64,000 bases of DNA. Source: Talpa occidentalis (taxonomy: Eukaryota; Chordata; Mammalia; Eulipotyphla; Talpidae). The stretch covers positions 620,001 to 684,000 of the forward strand of contig NW_023604295.1 in NCBI RefSeq assembly GCF_014898055.3, in the 5' to 3' direction. A program made the position numbers and the translations under genes. Below the pieces are notes generated by a model. It saw only the letters and a program-made list of their open reading frames with translations. It was not told the DNA's origin and ran no database searches. Positions 43,730 to 54,791 of this stretch are shown in pieces. Positions within the stretch are counted from its first letter, which is position 1. Every line of letters begins with the position of its first letter.

Positions 43730-43742
43730 GAACCTTCTAGAA
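43730..43742 (+). promoter_or_regulatory. perfect three-unit heat-shock element upstream of UBE2G2
   Basis: GAACCTTCTAGAA reads as GAA-nn-TTC-nn-GAA, three alternating inverted units with exact spacing, the HSF1 trimer site. It lies about 260 bases before the start codon. Confidence 0.65.
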
Positions 43743-43855
43743 AGCGGGCCCGCAGCCCGTTCCCGGCCCCGCCGTTCGCCCCGCCGCGCATGCGCGCGCG
43801 CCCCGGAAGGGCTTCTGCGCTCGGCGGCGACCCGGAAGCGGCCGCGGGCGGCGGG

Positions 43856-43965
43856 GCGGGGGGGGGGCGGGGCGGGGCGGGGCGGGGCGGCGCGGCGCGG
43901 GGCGGGGCGGGGCGGGGCGGCGCGGCGCGGGGCGGGGCGGGGCGGGGCGGGGCGGCGGGCGCGGA
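43856..43965. repeat. GC-box tandem array at UBE2G2 5' end
   Basis: About three to four copies of a 27-base unit GCGCGGGGCGGGGCGGGGCG plus GGGCGGC, ending about 40 bases before the start codon. Each unit holds several overlapping GGGGCGGGG Sp1 sites. Probably within the core promoter or 5' UTR. Confidence 0.85.
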
Positions 43966-44002
43966 CGGGAGCCGGGGAGCCGGGGCGCCGCGGCGGCGCA
44001 GC

Positions 44003-44045
44003 ATGGCGGGCACGGCGCTCAAGAGGCTGATGGCCGAGTACAAGC
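44003..44045 (+). CDS. UBE2G2: UBE2G2 exon 1
   Basis: 43 nt, [14 protein letters not shown], the N-terminal helix that contacts E1 and E3. GCAGCATGG start context; donor GTGAGT at 44046. Confidence 0.96.
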
Positions 44046-47000
44046 GTGAGTGCGCGGCGCGGGCTCGCCGGCGCCCGGGCTTGGGGGCCGGCGGGAAGGG
44101 CGCGCGCCGGGCGCCTCCTGGCGGGGCGGCGGGGCGGGCGGGCCGGGGCCGCGGGGAGGGGGCGCTCGCGCGGGGTTCGCCCGCGCCGCGGCCCTGCGCG
44201 TCCGCGCGGGGAGGCTCCGGCCGGGCCTGGAGTGCGCCGGCCGCGGCAGCTGTGCCCGCCGAGTCGCCGTCCCAGCGCGGGAGCCGGCCCGGCCCGCGGC
44301 GCGCGGGGAGCGGGGCCCCGCGGCGGAGGCGGGCGGGCGCCCGGCAGGGCCCTGCCCCCCGCGCCGGGGTGAAGGAGGCGCCGCCGGGCGCTTTCCGGGC
44401 CCCGGAACCCCCGGGCCCGCCCCGAAGTGGGGCTCAGGGGCCCCGCCCACCGGGCCGCCGCCCCCGAGCGACCTGCGCCTCGGGTCGGCGAGGAGCGGGG
44501 GGGCCCCGGGCGGGGGGCTGCCCTCGGGGCCGCTGGAGAGCGGAGCGGCAGGGTGGGGGTGCCCGGGGGCGCCCCTGCGGTTGCCCCACTCGGCGCCAGG
44601 CCCCCCAGCTCTGGGCGCCCCGGGGGCGTGCCTGGCAGAGCGTCCTCAGCCCCGGAGCCGGCTGCCGGTCCGGCCCCCGTGGCCCGCGGGAGACGCCGCG
44701 CAGCAGCGCGCCCCTGGGGAGCGGGCCCCCCCCCCCCCGCCGCCCTCGTCCCCCGGGGAGGCGCGCGGGGCGAGCGCCCGGCGTGGGCCGTGGCCCGCTT
44801 CCTCCAGGCCCGCGGGGACGCCCGGGCTCGCCCCCCGCTGCTGCCCTTCCCGCGCGCTGCGGGCTCCGCCTGGGGGCCCCCGGGAGGCGCGGCGGGGGTG
44901 CGCGCCCAGCGCAGGGGCCCTCGTGCCCGGCGCCCCGCTGGGGAGACGGGGCCGGCCGAGCCCTTTCTCCCGCGCCGCCGCCCGGGCGCGCCCGTCTCCC
45001 TGCTCGCCCGCGCGCCGCCGCAGCAGCCGGGCCCGACAGCGCCGCCGCCCCGGCCTGTGCCCGCCTCGTGGAGCCGCGCGGCTGGCGGCGCCCGGGCTCC
45101 GGGCCGTGGGGGGCCTGGGGTGCGGCTCGCCGTGCGCGGTGCCGGGGGCGGCGGCCGGGCGCGCGTGAGGCCTGCTCGGGGCTCCTCCGCCTGGCGGCGC
45201 CTCTGCGGGCCGGTGGGGCCTTAGGCTGCGCCCCGCCCTGCTCCCCGGCCCCGCCCGCCCGGGGTGCAGGGGCCCGCGGTCCCCCCAGTTCGCCCAGGGG
45301 CACAGCGGGGTGCCGGGAGCCCGCGCCCCCCTGGCGGTTTGCTCCAGTTCTGGGCGGCCGCGGCACCTGCGGGCCCCGCGAGCGTCTCTGGACGCGCCGC
45401 CCCCTGCGTCCCCCTGAGGACGCTGCCGCGGTCCCCGGGAGCTGCTGTTCGGGGGGCGCGGTCGGGGGCCAGTCGGGGGCGCGCTGTGAGCTGCTTGGTG
45501 CTCCGCGCCCCGTCGGCCTCGGCGCCGGGAGATGGGCCCATCGGGCGGGGGGCGGGGCTCCCCGCGCGGCTTAGCCGGGGTCCCCGCGCGCGCCTCGGGC
45601 CCAGGAAGGAGGAGCCGGGCCGCGGGAGGGCCGGCCGGGTCCTGCCTGTGCCCGGAGTCCGGCCCGGCCGGCGTCCGCGCTGCCCCCCGCCCCGGCGCGG
45701 CGCCCCTCGGGGCCTCCCCGGGCGAGGGGCCCCTCGGGCCAAGGCGAGCGCTGTCCCCGCAGGAGAGACGCTCCGGTCCCGGCCGAGGCCTCGTGCAGCG
45801 GCCCCCCGTGCGGTTGGCGGCCTCGGGGCGCGAGCCCCCGAGGTTTTTGCCTTTCGGGGCTCCCTGGCGCCTCTCGTCTCGCCGCCCTGTCCCCCGGTGT
45901 CCCGCCCGCCATCCTCCCCCTGCCCCCCCTAGGGGCTGCGGCTCGGGGTGCCCCAGAGACCATGGGGTCCGCACCCGCTGGCTGGGGGCGCCTGCCCTGC
46001 GGACACCCTGGGGGGCGGGGCCCCCTGCGGCCTCGTGGCTGCCCTGCAGCCAGCGCTCTTGGCGTCATGGGGGTGGGGGGGGGACGGGGGACGGGCCCTC
46101 CTGGGGTACTTGTCGTGTAAACAGCCGGGGGCTCTGCGCGGACCCTGCCTCCCCGGAGAGCGGCGACTTCGGAAGCCGGAGCGACGGTCCTTCCTCGCGC
46201 CGCTGTGTCCTGCGTGGCGGCGGCAGCCGGTGGCGGCCATTGCGGGCACTTCCTGCCGTGATTCCGTCTTGACACCCCGTGCCGGCCCTCTCGTCTGGGC
46301 CCTGCCCTGGCCGGTGCCAGGCAGGTGTGTCTGCGGCAGATTCCCACGGATGGCGGGCGCCGCCCCAGGGCCCGGGCCATCCTCCTGCTGGCCCGGCCTC
46401 CGGGCCCGGGTTGCCCTCCCCGAGGGCAACAGCTGCCTCCCGTGCCCTCCTGTCGCCGGTGTTGGCTGCATGTCCCGGCCCCCATTTCTCGTGGCTGCCC
46501 TCGGCCGCGAGGCAGCGCCCTGTCCCGTGTTTCCAGAAACACACTCGTCCTGCGCTCGGCAGCCCGCCTGGTTTGCAGTTTCCTGCACTTTCATGAAACT
46601 GGATCCGCCCCTGGCCTGGCCTTCGCTCACCGCCTCCGTGCCTGCACGGTGCCCTTCGCCCTCAGCGGGCGCTGGGGGCGGCAGAGGGCGCGGCCCGCGG
46701 GGCACTGGGGAGCGACAGGCGGCTCCTCGTGTGCCTGACGGGGTGTCTGGGCTCTCAGGTCCTCGCTTCTGCGGGTCTCAGCCCCGTTCGCGGGCTACAC
46801 AGAAACGGCCCGGGCGCGGCCGCAGTCTGTCGGGTGGGGCTCACCCCCGGGCAGGAGGTCGCCTTGCCGAGGCGCCCCGCGCGGATTCCCTGTCTCGTGA
46901 CGCTCCTCTTTGCTTCCACAGAACTCACGCTGAACCCCCCGGAAGGCATCGTGGCAGGTGAGGCGGTGCCCCAGGCGCCCTGCGGGTCCCGGGTGCGGAG

Positions 47001-50000
47001 CTGCCGCAGGGTTGAAACGTGGACGTTCCTCTTTCCCCGCAGGCCCCATGAACGAGGAGAACTTCTTTGAGTGGGAGGCCCTGATCATGTAAGTCCCGCG
47101 GGGCGGTGCCTGCGCAGGGGCCTGTGAGGCCCTTGGGTGTGGGCGCTCAGGGTGGCCTTGACCTTGCGCTCCCCTGGTCCCAGGGTGGAGCAGCACCGGC
47201 ACGTTGTTGCCCGGCACCAGTGGGGGTGCAGCGTGGGCAGCGCTATGGGGCTGCGCTGGGGCGGGGCGCTTGGGGGCCCGCTGGCCTCCGTTTCAGGGGC
47301 CCAGGGAGCCGAGGCCTGGTGGCGGGCTCCCGCGCCCCGCGTCCCTCTGTGCTGCTGTCTCTCCTGGCCCTGCCGCGGAGGCCCCGCCTGGGGACCACGC
47401 CTGCGGAATCTGGGTCGCGGTGGGGTCTCGTGGAGCCCGAGCCAGCGCCGCAGGGCCGCTTCTGGGCGGCCGCCTCCCTCGGGCTGGTGCCGCTTCCTCG
47501 GTGTCAGCGCGCGTGGCCCGAGGGTGTCTCTGCAGCCGGCGTGGGGCAGACGTGCCCAGGGCGTGGCTGCCGGTCAGCGGCCGGCCCAGGTGGGCAGTGC
47601 CCACGTGGCTGCCGCGTCCCCTCAGAGCATCAGCGGTCGGTGGGCGCGTGTGGATGCCCGTGAAGGGACCCAGCCCCCGGACAGGTGCGTCTGGGGCGTC
47701 GCTGTCGAGCACCTGCGGGGCGGACTAGTCTCCCTGTAGGTGAGCGCTGTAAGATGAGGCCGGTGTTGGGAGACCTGCCTTCTGGAGGGGGCGGGGGCTG
47801 CGTCTGGGCGGCTCCTGTTTGCGGAGGCCCGGTGTGGAGTTCCCCTGCTGCAGGGCGCGGCTGCGGGCGCTGGCTCCGTGCCAGGCCCTTTCACAGGCAG
47901 GAGCCCGCGCACAGAGGACTGGCGCACCTGCCAGGGAATTAACCGTCCTCAGAGGAGCCGGGCCCGGCCCGTCTCAGCGGGTGTGGCGAGAACGTTTTCT
48001 CAGGTCCACGCAGCACGTCTGGGGGCCCTGGGCTGTGTCTCGGGGGCAGGCGTGTCGGGGGGACCCCATCTCTGCCCCGAGAGAACGAGGTCGAGGATGG
48101 CGCGTCAGTAGAAGCATCGCGGGTCCAGGCCGCGTGGCCGAGCTCCGCTTGTGAGCAGATGGCCCTGACTCCGTGGGCTGCCCGCGCCCCGGCTGTGTGG
48201 CATGGCGGATCTGCTACCCCAGGGCCGTCCCGCCCCCTTTTGCTGTAGGGGTCAAAACAGTGGGGTTCAGCCTCCCTTTTGACAAGTGCGTCTTGTTCCA
48301 CCTCTTCCTGTGGTTGCCTGCCCGTGTTTTGGGGGCTGATGTGGCCCTCGCTGTGGAGGGGTGACCTCGCCATAAAGGCCAGGTGGCCTGGGGCCTCCCT
48401 GCTGCCCCTGCCTGTCCGGCCGGGAGCTGGGGTGTGAGTCCCCGGCTGTCCTTCCTGCCCTGGGCACGTCTGTCCGCCTGAAGCCACGCCTGCTTGTCGA
48501 CCTCTGCAGCGGCTGGGCTGGGAGCTGACAGGGTTCCCCAGCCCAGAGTGTCTCCAGAACCTCGGCCCCTCGAGGCCCCGCTCGGCAAGACCATGTTACG
48601 TTTTTACTTTTGTTTTACACATACAAGAGCTGGCGCGGGGGCCTCCCCGGGGGCGCAGCAGGTTGAGCGCCGCGCTGTGAAGCTGTCTGCAGCCTTTGCA
48701 GCACGGGTTCGATCCCGGCCACCAGGGAGATTCCCACATGGCGCGCAGACCTCTCCTGCGCCCGCTGCTCCCCTCAGCAGTGTTTTCGGTCAGTCTGCCT
48801 GTTCTGCTCCCCGCTCTGTTTCTGGCAAATTCTCTCATCCTCCCGTGTCTCTGGCCTGTACCTGTTTTTTTTTTTTAATTAAGGTTTGTTTTATTTTTAT
48901 ACAAGAGTTGGGGTACAGGCCAGAGGTGTGGAGGGTGAGAGGATTCGCTAGAGACAGAGCAGGGATCTGAACAGGCAGAAGGACCTCAGTACACTGCTGC
49001 GGGGAGACAGGGGAGGTCTGCTGCGCCATGTGGGAAGCAACCTGGCCGCCTGGGGATGGAACTTGTGCTGCAGAGGCTGCGGACAGCTTCATAGGTTGCG
49101 TCTTCACCCCTGCGCCCCCAGGAAAGTCCCATGTTACGTTTTTAATTTAAAAGTGCCCCAGCTCTGTGGGTGAGGGGCTCTTAACTTGCCGCCTGTAGAG
49201 AGAAGCTTGGGAGGAGCAGCAGACTGGGCTGGGGTTGCCTCACGGTGCCTGGGGGGCTGGGCAGGGGCTGGCTTCCTTTGTGATCTGCTCGTGTATTGGG
49301 GCGTTTTTTCTCTCACGTGTGTCGTATGTTGCACGTTGAGTGAAGCCAAGGCTTATGCTGCAAAAGCGACCGTTTCAGAAGCCCCTGAAGTTCTTGTCAT
49401 CGGGGGCCTGTTTGGACACTAAATTGACGTGTGAGCTGCAGCTGAGCGTTTCAGAGAGGACTGTGTTGCAAGAGAAAAGTGGGGTGCTAACAGATTTAAC
49501 CTTGAAAATAACGATGCAGATGGAAACCCATGTTTGCTGCCCACGATGTCCCGAGCAGAGGCCCTGTCCCTCCTGTGGCGTCCAGGGCTGCGCCTCACCC
49601 AGGCGGGCGGATGTGGACAGAGCGCGCGGGCCCCCAGCGCCTGCTGGCCGGGTGGTAAGCTCCCTCCCGGATGAGCCCCCCGGTGCCAGGCTATGCTCTC
49701 CGGGGCCATGACTCCCACTGCCCGGTGCTGCATTTTCTACCAGAACCTTCCCTGCAGCGTCCCTGCCTGCCCCAGGCCTGTGGACACAGCAGAGTCGGGC
49801 CCGGGGCCTCTGCAGCACCTGGGTTGTGGGTACAGCCACCTGTGGGGTGTCAGGAGTCATGGCTGAGTGGCGGCCCCGCCTCAGGTTGTGGGGTGTTTGT
49901 AAGCGGGGCTTCTGCTCTGTGCCCAGGAGCTTGTGAGTTTGGGGAGCGCTGCTCTTGGCGCTGCAGTGCGGCTCAGGTGCTGCCGCGGGTGAAGCTTGTC

Positions 50001-53000
50001 TCCGTCGGCTCGAGACGCCCGTCCAGGTGCAGGGATGGGCCTGCACGGCGGTGGGGCACAGCGGCGAGTATTGCCAGCTGCGCACACCTGCCCCACGGGA
50101 GGCGCCGCATCGGCGTGGAAACGTGCGCGAAGAGCAGCTTCTCCTGGGCTTCACCGCCTCCCAGTCTCCTGGTCCCCGGTGGCCGCCCGGGCCGGTGCAG
50201 CCCCCCATCCCATGGCCCACGGAGTGGGTGTTGTTCGGTGGAGGCCTGGGTGCTGCGTCCTTGGTCTTGGCTCCTGAGTGGGAGCCCCTTGGCCCAGCCG
50301 TCTGGGCCCAGAGCTGTCAGGCGTCCCCCGGGAGTCGGCGGCAGTGCGCAGGCCTCACGCCTGCTGTGGGTGGGTTTGCCCCGCGCCCTTCCCTTGCCGC
50401 TGGAGGTTTGAGACGAGGCCTCTGCTGAGGGAGGCCGCAGTCATGCTGTGTCGCAAGGGGACTGCACTGCGGTCATCCCCACCACGTAGCCACCTGGACG
50501 CCCCATCCGGGCACGGGGCTTGGCTCCCATCGCAGCGGCACTGAGTGGCCGCGATGCCCATGCTGCTGGGGACTCCAGGCCTCTGTTGGCGACTGTTCTG
50601 ATTTTGAGGAAGCTTGACTGTGAGGGCTGAGGCTTGACTGGGGGTGAGGCTTGACTGGGGGTGAGGCTTGACTGGGGGTGAGGCTTGACTGAGGAGTGGG
50701 GCTTGACTGAGGAGTGGGGCTTGACTGTGAGGGTGAGGCTTGGCTGTGGGGGTGAGGCTTGAATGTGAGGGGAGAAACTTGACTGAGGAGTGAGGCTTGA
50801 TTGTGGGGCTGAGGCTTGACTGTGAGGGTGAGGCTTGGCTGCGGGGCTGAGGCTTGAGTGTGAGGGGAAAGGCTTGAGTGTGAGGAGTGAGGCTTGAGTG
50901 TGGGGCTGAGGCTTAGCTGTGGGGGTGAGGCTTGACTGTGGGGGTGAGGCGCCGTCACCAGTTGTTACACAGCTGCCGCCGGCTCACCCCGATGCTGCCA
51001 GGCCTGTCTTCTCACCCAGGTGGGCAGTGACCTGTGGCAGGGCCAGCGCTGAGGCTGATGGGGCCTGCCTGGCTTCATAGGAGGCGGGTGGTCCCAGGGC
51101 ACGTCTGCGTCCCGGCCTCCTGGGAGGAGCTGTGCCGGGCTCACCCTGCGGGTGGCCGGTGCTTGGCCAAGGTCACGGGCTCGCCGTGGGCACATGCACC
51201 TGCCCTCAGCAGGTCGGATTCCTTGTGAGATGTGCACAGGAAGGGGGGGCCTCTGAAACGCCAGGTGCTCTGTGAGCAACGCTGGTGAGACGCTGACCCC
51301 TCCTGCCGGCACCGCCTGCTCGGGACGTCGTCGGTCTGTTCCCGGGGAGTCTTAGGATGAATGGGAGCTGCAGCGTTGGCCGTTTCTGCCACTCCACGGG
51401 GGTGTGGACCCGGCGAGAGGAGAGGGCCGCCCGCCGGGCCCGAGCGTCCCGCCCCAGGCGCCTTCCGCGCTGGCTGCACCCACCGGGTAGCAGCCCGGCC
51501 GCCCCTCGTGTGGCGTGGCTGGGTCTCGCCGTGCCGTGCGCCTCCGAGGCGCGTCGTGCCGGGACGACAGAATGCACGTGCGGGGCCTGCAGGCCGGGGT
51601 GGCCCCTGCTCTGTCCTCTGACCCCTTTCCCGGGGAGCTCGTGACAAGAGCGCGCCCCGGCTTGGGCTTGCTCTTTAGATTCGAGTGGTGGGCACGGCGC
51701 GGTGCCTGGGCTGCTCCTTCCGAGGAGAGCGCCGGCTCGCCCTGGGCAGGCCGGGCCACGAGCCCTGGCCTCCTTCCGAGGCGCCGTGGACGTGGGGGCT
51801 CTGCTTGAAGCGCTGCGTCTCTTCCGTGTCTCCCAGGGGCCCTGAGGACACCTGTTTTGAGTTCGGCGTTTTCCCGGCCGTCCTGAGCTTCCCGCTGGAC
51901 TACCCGCTCAGCCCCCCGAAGATGCGCTTCACCTGCGAGATGTTCCACCCCAACAGTAAGCGCCGCGGCTTGGCCGGTGCGGGAGGAGGGTGGGCCCTCG
52001 GGGAGGACGCGGCGGGAGCCTGGGCTGGGCGCGGGGGCCCTCCGTGCGCTGCGTGGGGCGGCCTGGCGCGCTCGGGCGTCGGGGGCGCTGCCGTGACCGC
52101 AGGTGATGAGGTGAGTGTTGCGGCCACGCGGTGCTGTCCGGCCATGAGGCTCTCCCGCCAGAGACGTGCAACTCGGGTGGAAAGAGGTCTGGTCCCCTGG
52201 GGAGTCCCCGCGCGGGGTGAGAGGCCTCTAGCCGCGGGGTCGGCCTTGCGTCCTCTGCGGGCGGGCGGCAGGGAGGGCTCGGCGGGACGCGTGTCGCGGC
52301 TCGCGGGCGTCTGCCGACGGGCGGACTTTCTCATTAAACGCGTGGGCGCCAGAGATGCTGCTCTAGAGACGTGGCGCGCTTGCTGATGCCAATTCCCTTC
52401 CCCCACGTGGCCGCCTGTCCAGCAGCTGGGGCGCGTGCACCCTGCAAGGCCTCATGAGCCTTTTGCTCCGGCCACACCCTCGCTGCTCTCCCCGGGGCCC
52501 CGGGACCCCTGGGCTTTGGGCTGGGCCCGGGTCCCCTCAGGAACTGCGCCTCCGCCTCGTGCCAGGTCAGTGCTGGGGGCGCTTCACGCCGTGTCCTCAG
52601 CGGCCGGCCAGACCCAGGCCCCCGTGCTGCCGGCCACTGGCGTCTGGGCCCTCCCTGGCCGGATGTGGAAAGCTGGTGGCGGTGGGCAGAGCCCGTGCGA
52701 GGATCGGGCGGCAGCAGGGCCTTGGGGCCAGGGCTGGGGCCTTGCTGAGGGCGGGCGACCCGCGGTCTTGGTCTTGGAAAAGCTGTTTTCCAGAACCGCC
52801 CTGTGGGGTCACTGGCAGCAAATGGGCTCGGCCCGTACGTGCCCTTCCAGGCGGGTCAGCAGGCCGGGCGCCTCCCCCCGCCGCGCCCGGGCTGGTGCGG
52901 GTGCTCCCGAGCGAGGGCGAGTCGGGACGGGGGCACGTTCCTCTCCGCGGCATCACGGGAGGGGCCGAGTCTCCCCGAGCCTGCGAGGGCGCCCGGCGTG

Positions 53001-53853
53001 TGGCCCCCGGGGGCTGCGTGCGGCAAGGGGATCAGCTGAGCCACTCCCGGGGTCGGGCGGCGTTTCTGCGGGCCCTGCGATGAGGGGCTCACGCTTGTCT
53101 GTCCCGGCATCTCCCCCTGCAGCCCGCAGCGCGGGGCGTGTGGGGCGGGGACTTGCTGCCTTGGCCCGGCGCGGCGGCGGGGGCCCTGCGAGGGGTGGGC
53201 TCAGGGCAGAGCAGAGCCGGCCTGGCCGCTGACTCACCCGCCTGTGCCCGCAGTCTACCCCGACGGGAGGGTCTGCATCTCCATCCTGCACGCGCCCGGC
53301 GACGACCCCATGGGCTACGAGAGCAGCGCCGAGAGGTGGAGCCCGGTGCAGAGCGTGGAGAAGATCCTGCTGTCGGTGGTGAGCATGCTGGCAGGTGAGC
53401 CCCGCCCGCCCGCCCGCCCCGCGCGCTATCGGCTGCCGGCCGCAGTAGGGCGCCCGCTGCAGAGCGCAGATTCCGGGGGATCCGGGCGCAGAGCCGGGCG
53501 CCCCATGCTGAGGGAGCGTCCAAACCCGGCAGTGCCCGGCTGTTGGCAGGGGCGCGTGTCCTGCTGTCCTGCTGTGTCCGGGCCTCGCGTCCTTCGAGGC
53601 TTGTTTGGGCGGCGCGGTCTTGCCCGAGAAGCTGCGGGGCCTCTGCCCGAGCCCAGGCCGGGCTGCCTCTGACGCTGCCGCGGTGTCGCCCGCCTGTGCG
53701 GGGAGGAGCCTCTGACGCTGCCGCCCTGTCTCCCTCTCAGAGCCCAACGACGAGAGCGGGGCGAACGTGGACGCCTCCAAGATGTGGCGCGACGACCGGG
53801 AGCAGTTCTACAAGGTCGCCCGGCGGCTGGTGCAGAAGTCCCTGGGACTGTGA
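44003..53853 (+). CDS. UBE2G2: ubiquitin-conjugating enzyme E2 G2, 6 coding exons, 165 aa
   Basis: E2 of ER-associated degradation; with gp78/AMFR or HRD1 it builds Lys48 ubiquitin chains, pre-assembled on its active-site cysteine, at the ER membrane. Coding exons: 44003-44045, 46922-46957, 47043-47088, 51837-51955, 53254-53394, 53741-53853; GT-AG, 498 nt, 165 residues, same length as human. UBC motifs: H79-P-N81 and catalytic C89 in GRVC89ISILHAP, then the G-type acidic insertion after the cysteine ([18 protein letters not shown], about 94-111), diagnostic for the UBE2G/CDC34-like group. The C-terminal helix ends QKSLGL. The few differences from human include V for I in FPAVLSF, a V for I before the last helix, and RRL for KQI in it. 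Confidence 0.98.
46922..46957 (+). CDS. UBE2G2: UBE2G2 exon 2
   Basis: 36 nt microexon-sized, [12 protein letters not shown]. Acceptor TTGCTTCCACAG. Confidence 0.96.
47043..47088 (+). CDS. UBE2G2: UBE2G2 exon 3
   Basis: 46 nt, [16 protein letters not shown] (last codon split). Separated from exon 2 by an intron of only 85 bases. Confidence 0.96.
48591..49144. mobile_element. nested SINE pair in UBE2G2 intron 3
   Basis: A minus-strand SINE is split in two: a short tail piece (about 48607-48633, ending ATACAAGAGCTGG) and the main body (about 48864-49128). Between them sits a plus-strand SINE (48639-48863) with the GGGCCTCCCC head and box B GGTTCGATCCC, cut short at CTGGCCTGTACC. A perfect 16-base duplication CCATGTTACGTTTTTA (48591-48606 and 49129-49144) flanks the whole, so the minus element came first and the plus element inserted into it. 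Confidence 0.85.
50609..50950. repeat. 18-copy minisatellite in UBE2G2 intron 3
   Basis: About 18 units of 17-20 bases, consensus GAGGCTTGACTGTGGGGGT, with variants at the fourth-to-last bases and GACTG/GAGTG/GGCTG changes. It ends at GAGGCGCCGTC. A probable VNTR. Confidence 0.93.
51837..51955 (+). CDS. UBE2G2: UBE2G2 exon 4: UBC core with HPN
   Basis: 119 nt, [20 protein letters not shown] through [10 protein letters not shown]. Donor ACA|GTAAGC. Confidence 0.97.
53254..53394 (+). CDS. UBE2G2: UBE2G2 exon 5: catalytic cysteine and acidic loop
   Basis: 141 nt, IYPDGRVC89ISILHAPG, the acidic loop, and [13 protein letters not shown]. Confidence 0.98.
53741..53853 (+). CDS. UBE2G2: UBE2G2 exon 6: C-terminal helices
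   Basis: 113 nt, [20 protein letters not shown] through VQKSLGL and stop TGA at 53851-53853. Confidence 0.97.
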
Positions 53854-54106
53854 GCCGACGTTGGGCCCGCCCCAGGGTGTGGACGCTGGACGCTGGGTGT
53901 CCCTGGCCCCGGTCAGGGGGACTGTCCATGCCGCCACAACTACCTCCAGCAGGCACGCCTGCGACCCACTTCCTCCCAGTGTGGGGCGCCCGTGCCAGGC
54001 CCACCCCTTCTGGAGACCCATCTGCGGCAGGGCCCCCCCAAACCCCCTCCCCGTCCCGCTCACAGCGGGTGTCCCTCGTGTGTGTCGCAGACCACGCAGA
54101 AGTGGA

Positions 54107-54112
54107 AATAAA
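54107..54112 (+). terminator. UBE2G2: UBE2G2 proximal poly(A) signal
   Basis: AATAAA in GTGGAAATAAAGACTCG. The downstream GAGTGGGGTGTGCAG is GU-rich. Confidence 0.7.
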
Positions 54113-54785
54113 GACTCGTAAACACAGCTGACGGGAGTGGGGTGTGCAGACCCCCTGGCTGCCGGCGGGGGTGTCCTGGCCAGCGCGTCACCGGGCACTG
54201 AGTCCACAGGCCCTGGGCGGAAGGCAGGTCTGGCTCCCGGGGCGGCCTCCACACTGCCCGCGTTGCAGCGCAACCTGCGCGGCTGTCCTTGCGCCGGCAG
54301 GTGGAGGTCTGGGCAGCACCCGCCTTGGCCCAGCGCAGGGCCAGCCCTGCATCCGGCTGCGCTCCCCGCGTCAGCTGCGGCCAAGCGCCTCTCGGCCTGT
54401 GTCTCAGGCTCCGTTTAAGTAGAAGTTCTAGAAAGTTCTATGTTTGGAGTGGGGGTGCTGCAGGACACATGGACAGCGCCCCGCTGCCCTTTCCCTCCCG
54501 ACGTGCCGGCCATGCACCGGCGCCTCGGACCTCCTGGCGCCAGCAGCCCTGCCGGAGGGGGCAGCAGGCCCTTCCTCCGCAGGGGCGGGGACACCCGCAG
54601 TTCGGCGGGAGAACGCGCGTCCCGGGGCCAGCCCTGCCCGGTGTCGCGGGCAGGCTGGGTTGGCCTCGCCAGGGCTGTGCTCGGGGCGGGCTCTGCAGAA
54701 GCGTTTTTATTCGTTTGTATTTATTCAGCGGCCGCCGGGAGGGCCTGTCCTCGTGCCTCTCCCGTGGGCTGCGGCGCCACCCTAA

Positions 54786-54791
54786 AATAAA
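54786..54791 (+). terminator. UBE2G2: UBE2G2 distal poly(A) signal
   Basis: AATAAA in CCTAAAATAAAGTCCCG, followed by TTGCCGTGTCTGCTCGTGTG, a GU-rich downstream element. Confidence 0.7.

Larger units (their letters stand above)
43130..46000 (+). promoter_or_regulatory. large CpG-island promoter of UBE2G2
   Basis: CpG-dense for nearly 3 kb, reaching far into intron 1. TATA-less. Upstream of the start codon are two GACGTCAC CRE-like sites (43671-43678, 43688-43695), a three-unit heat-shock element (43730-43742) and a GC-box array (43856-43965). Confidence 0.8.

Noticed and set aside
43790..45574. 594-codon plus-strand open frame over UBE2G2 exon 1 and intron 1
   Set aside because: It is in another frame from the real exon 1, low complexity, and reflects scarcity of stop codons at very high GC.
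50609..50950. CRISPR-like array
   Set aside because: Contiguous tandem units without unique spacers in an intron of a mammalian gene.
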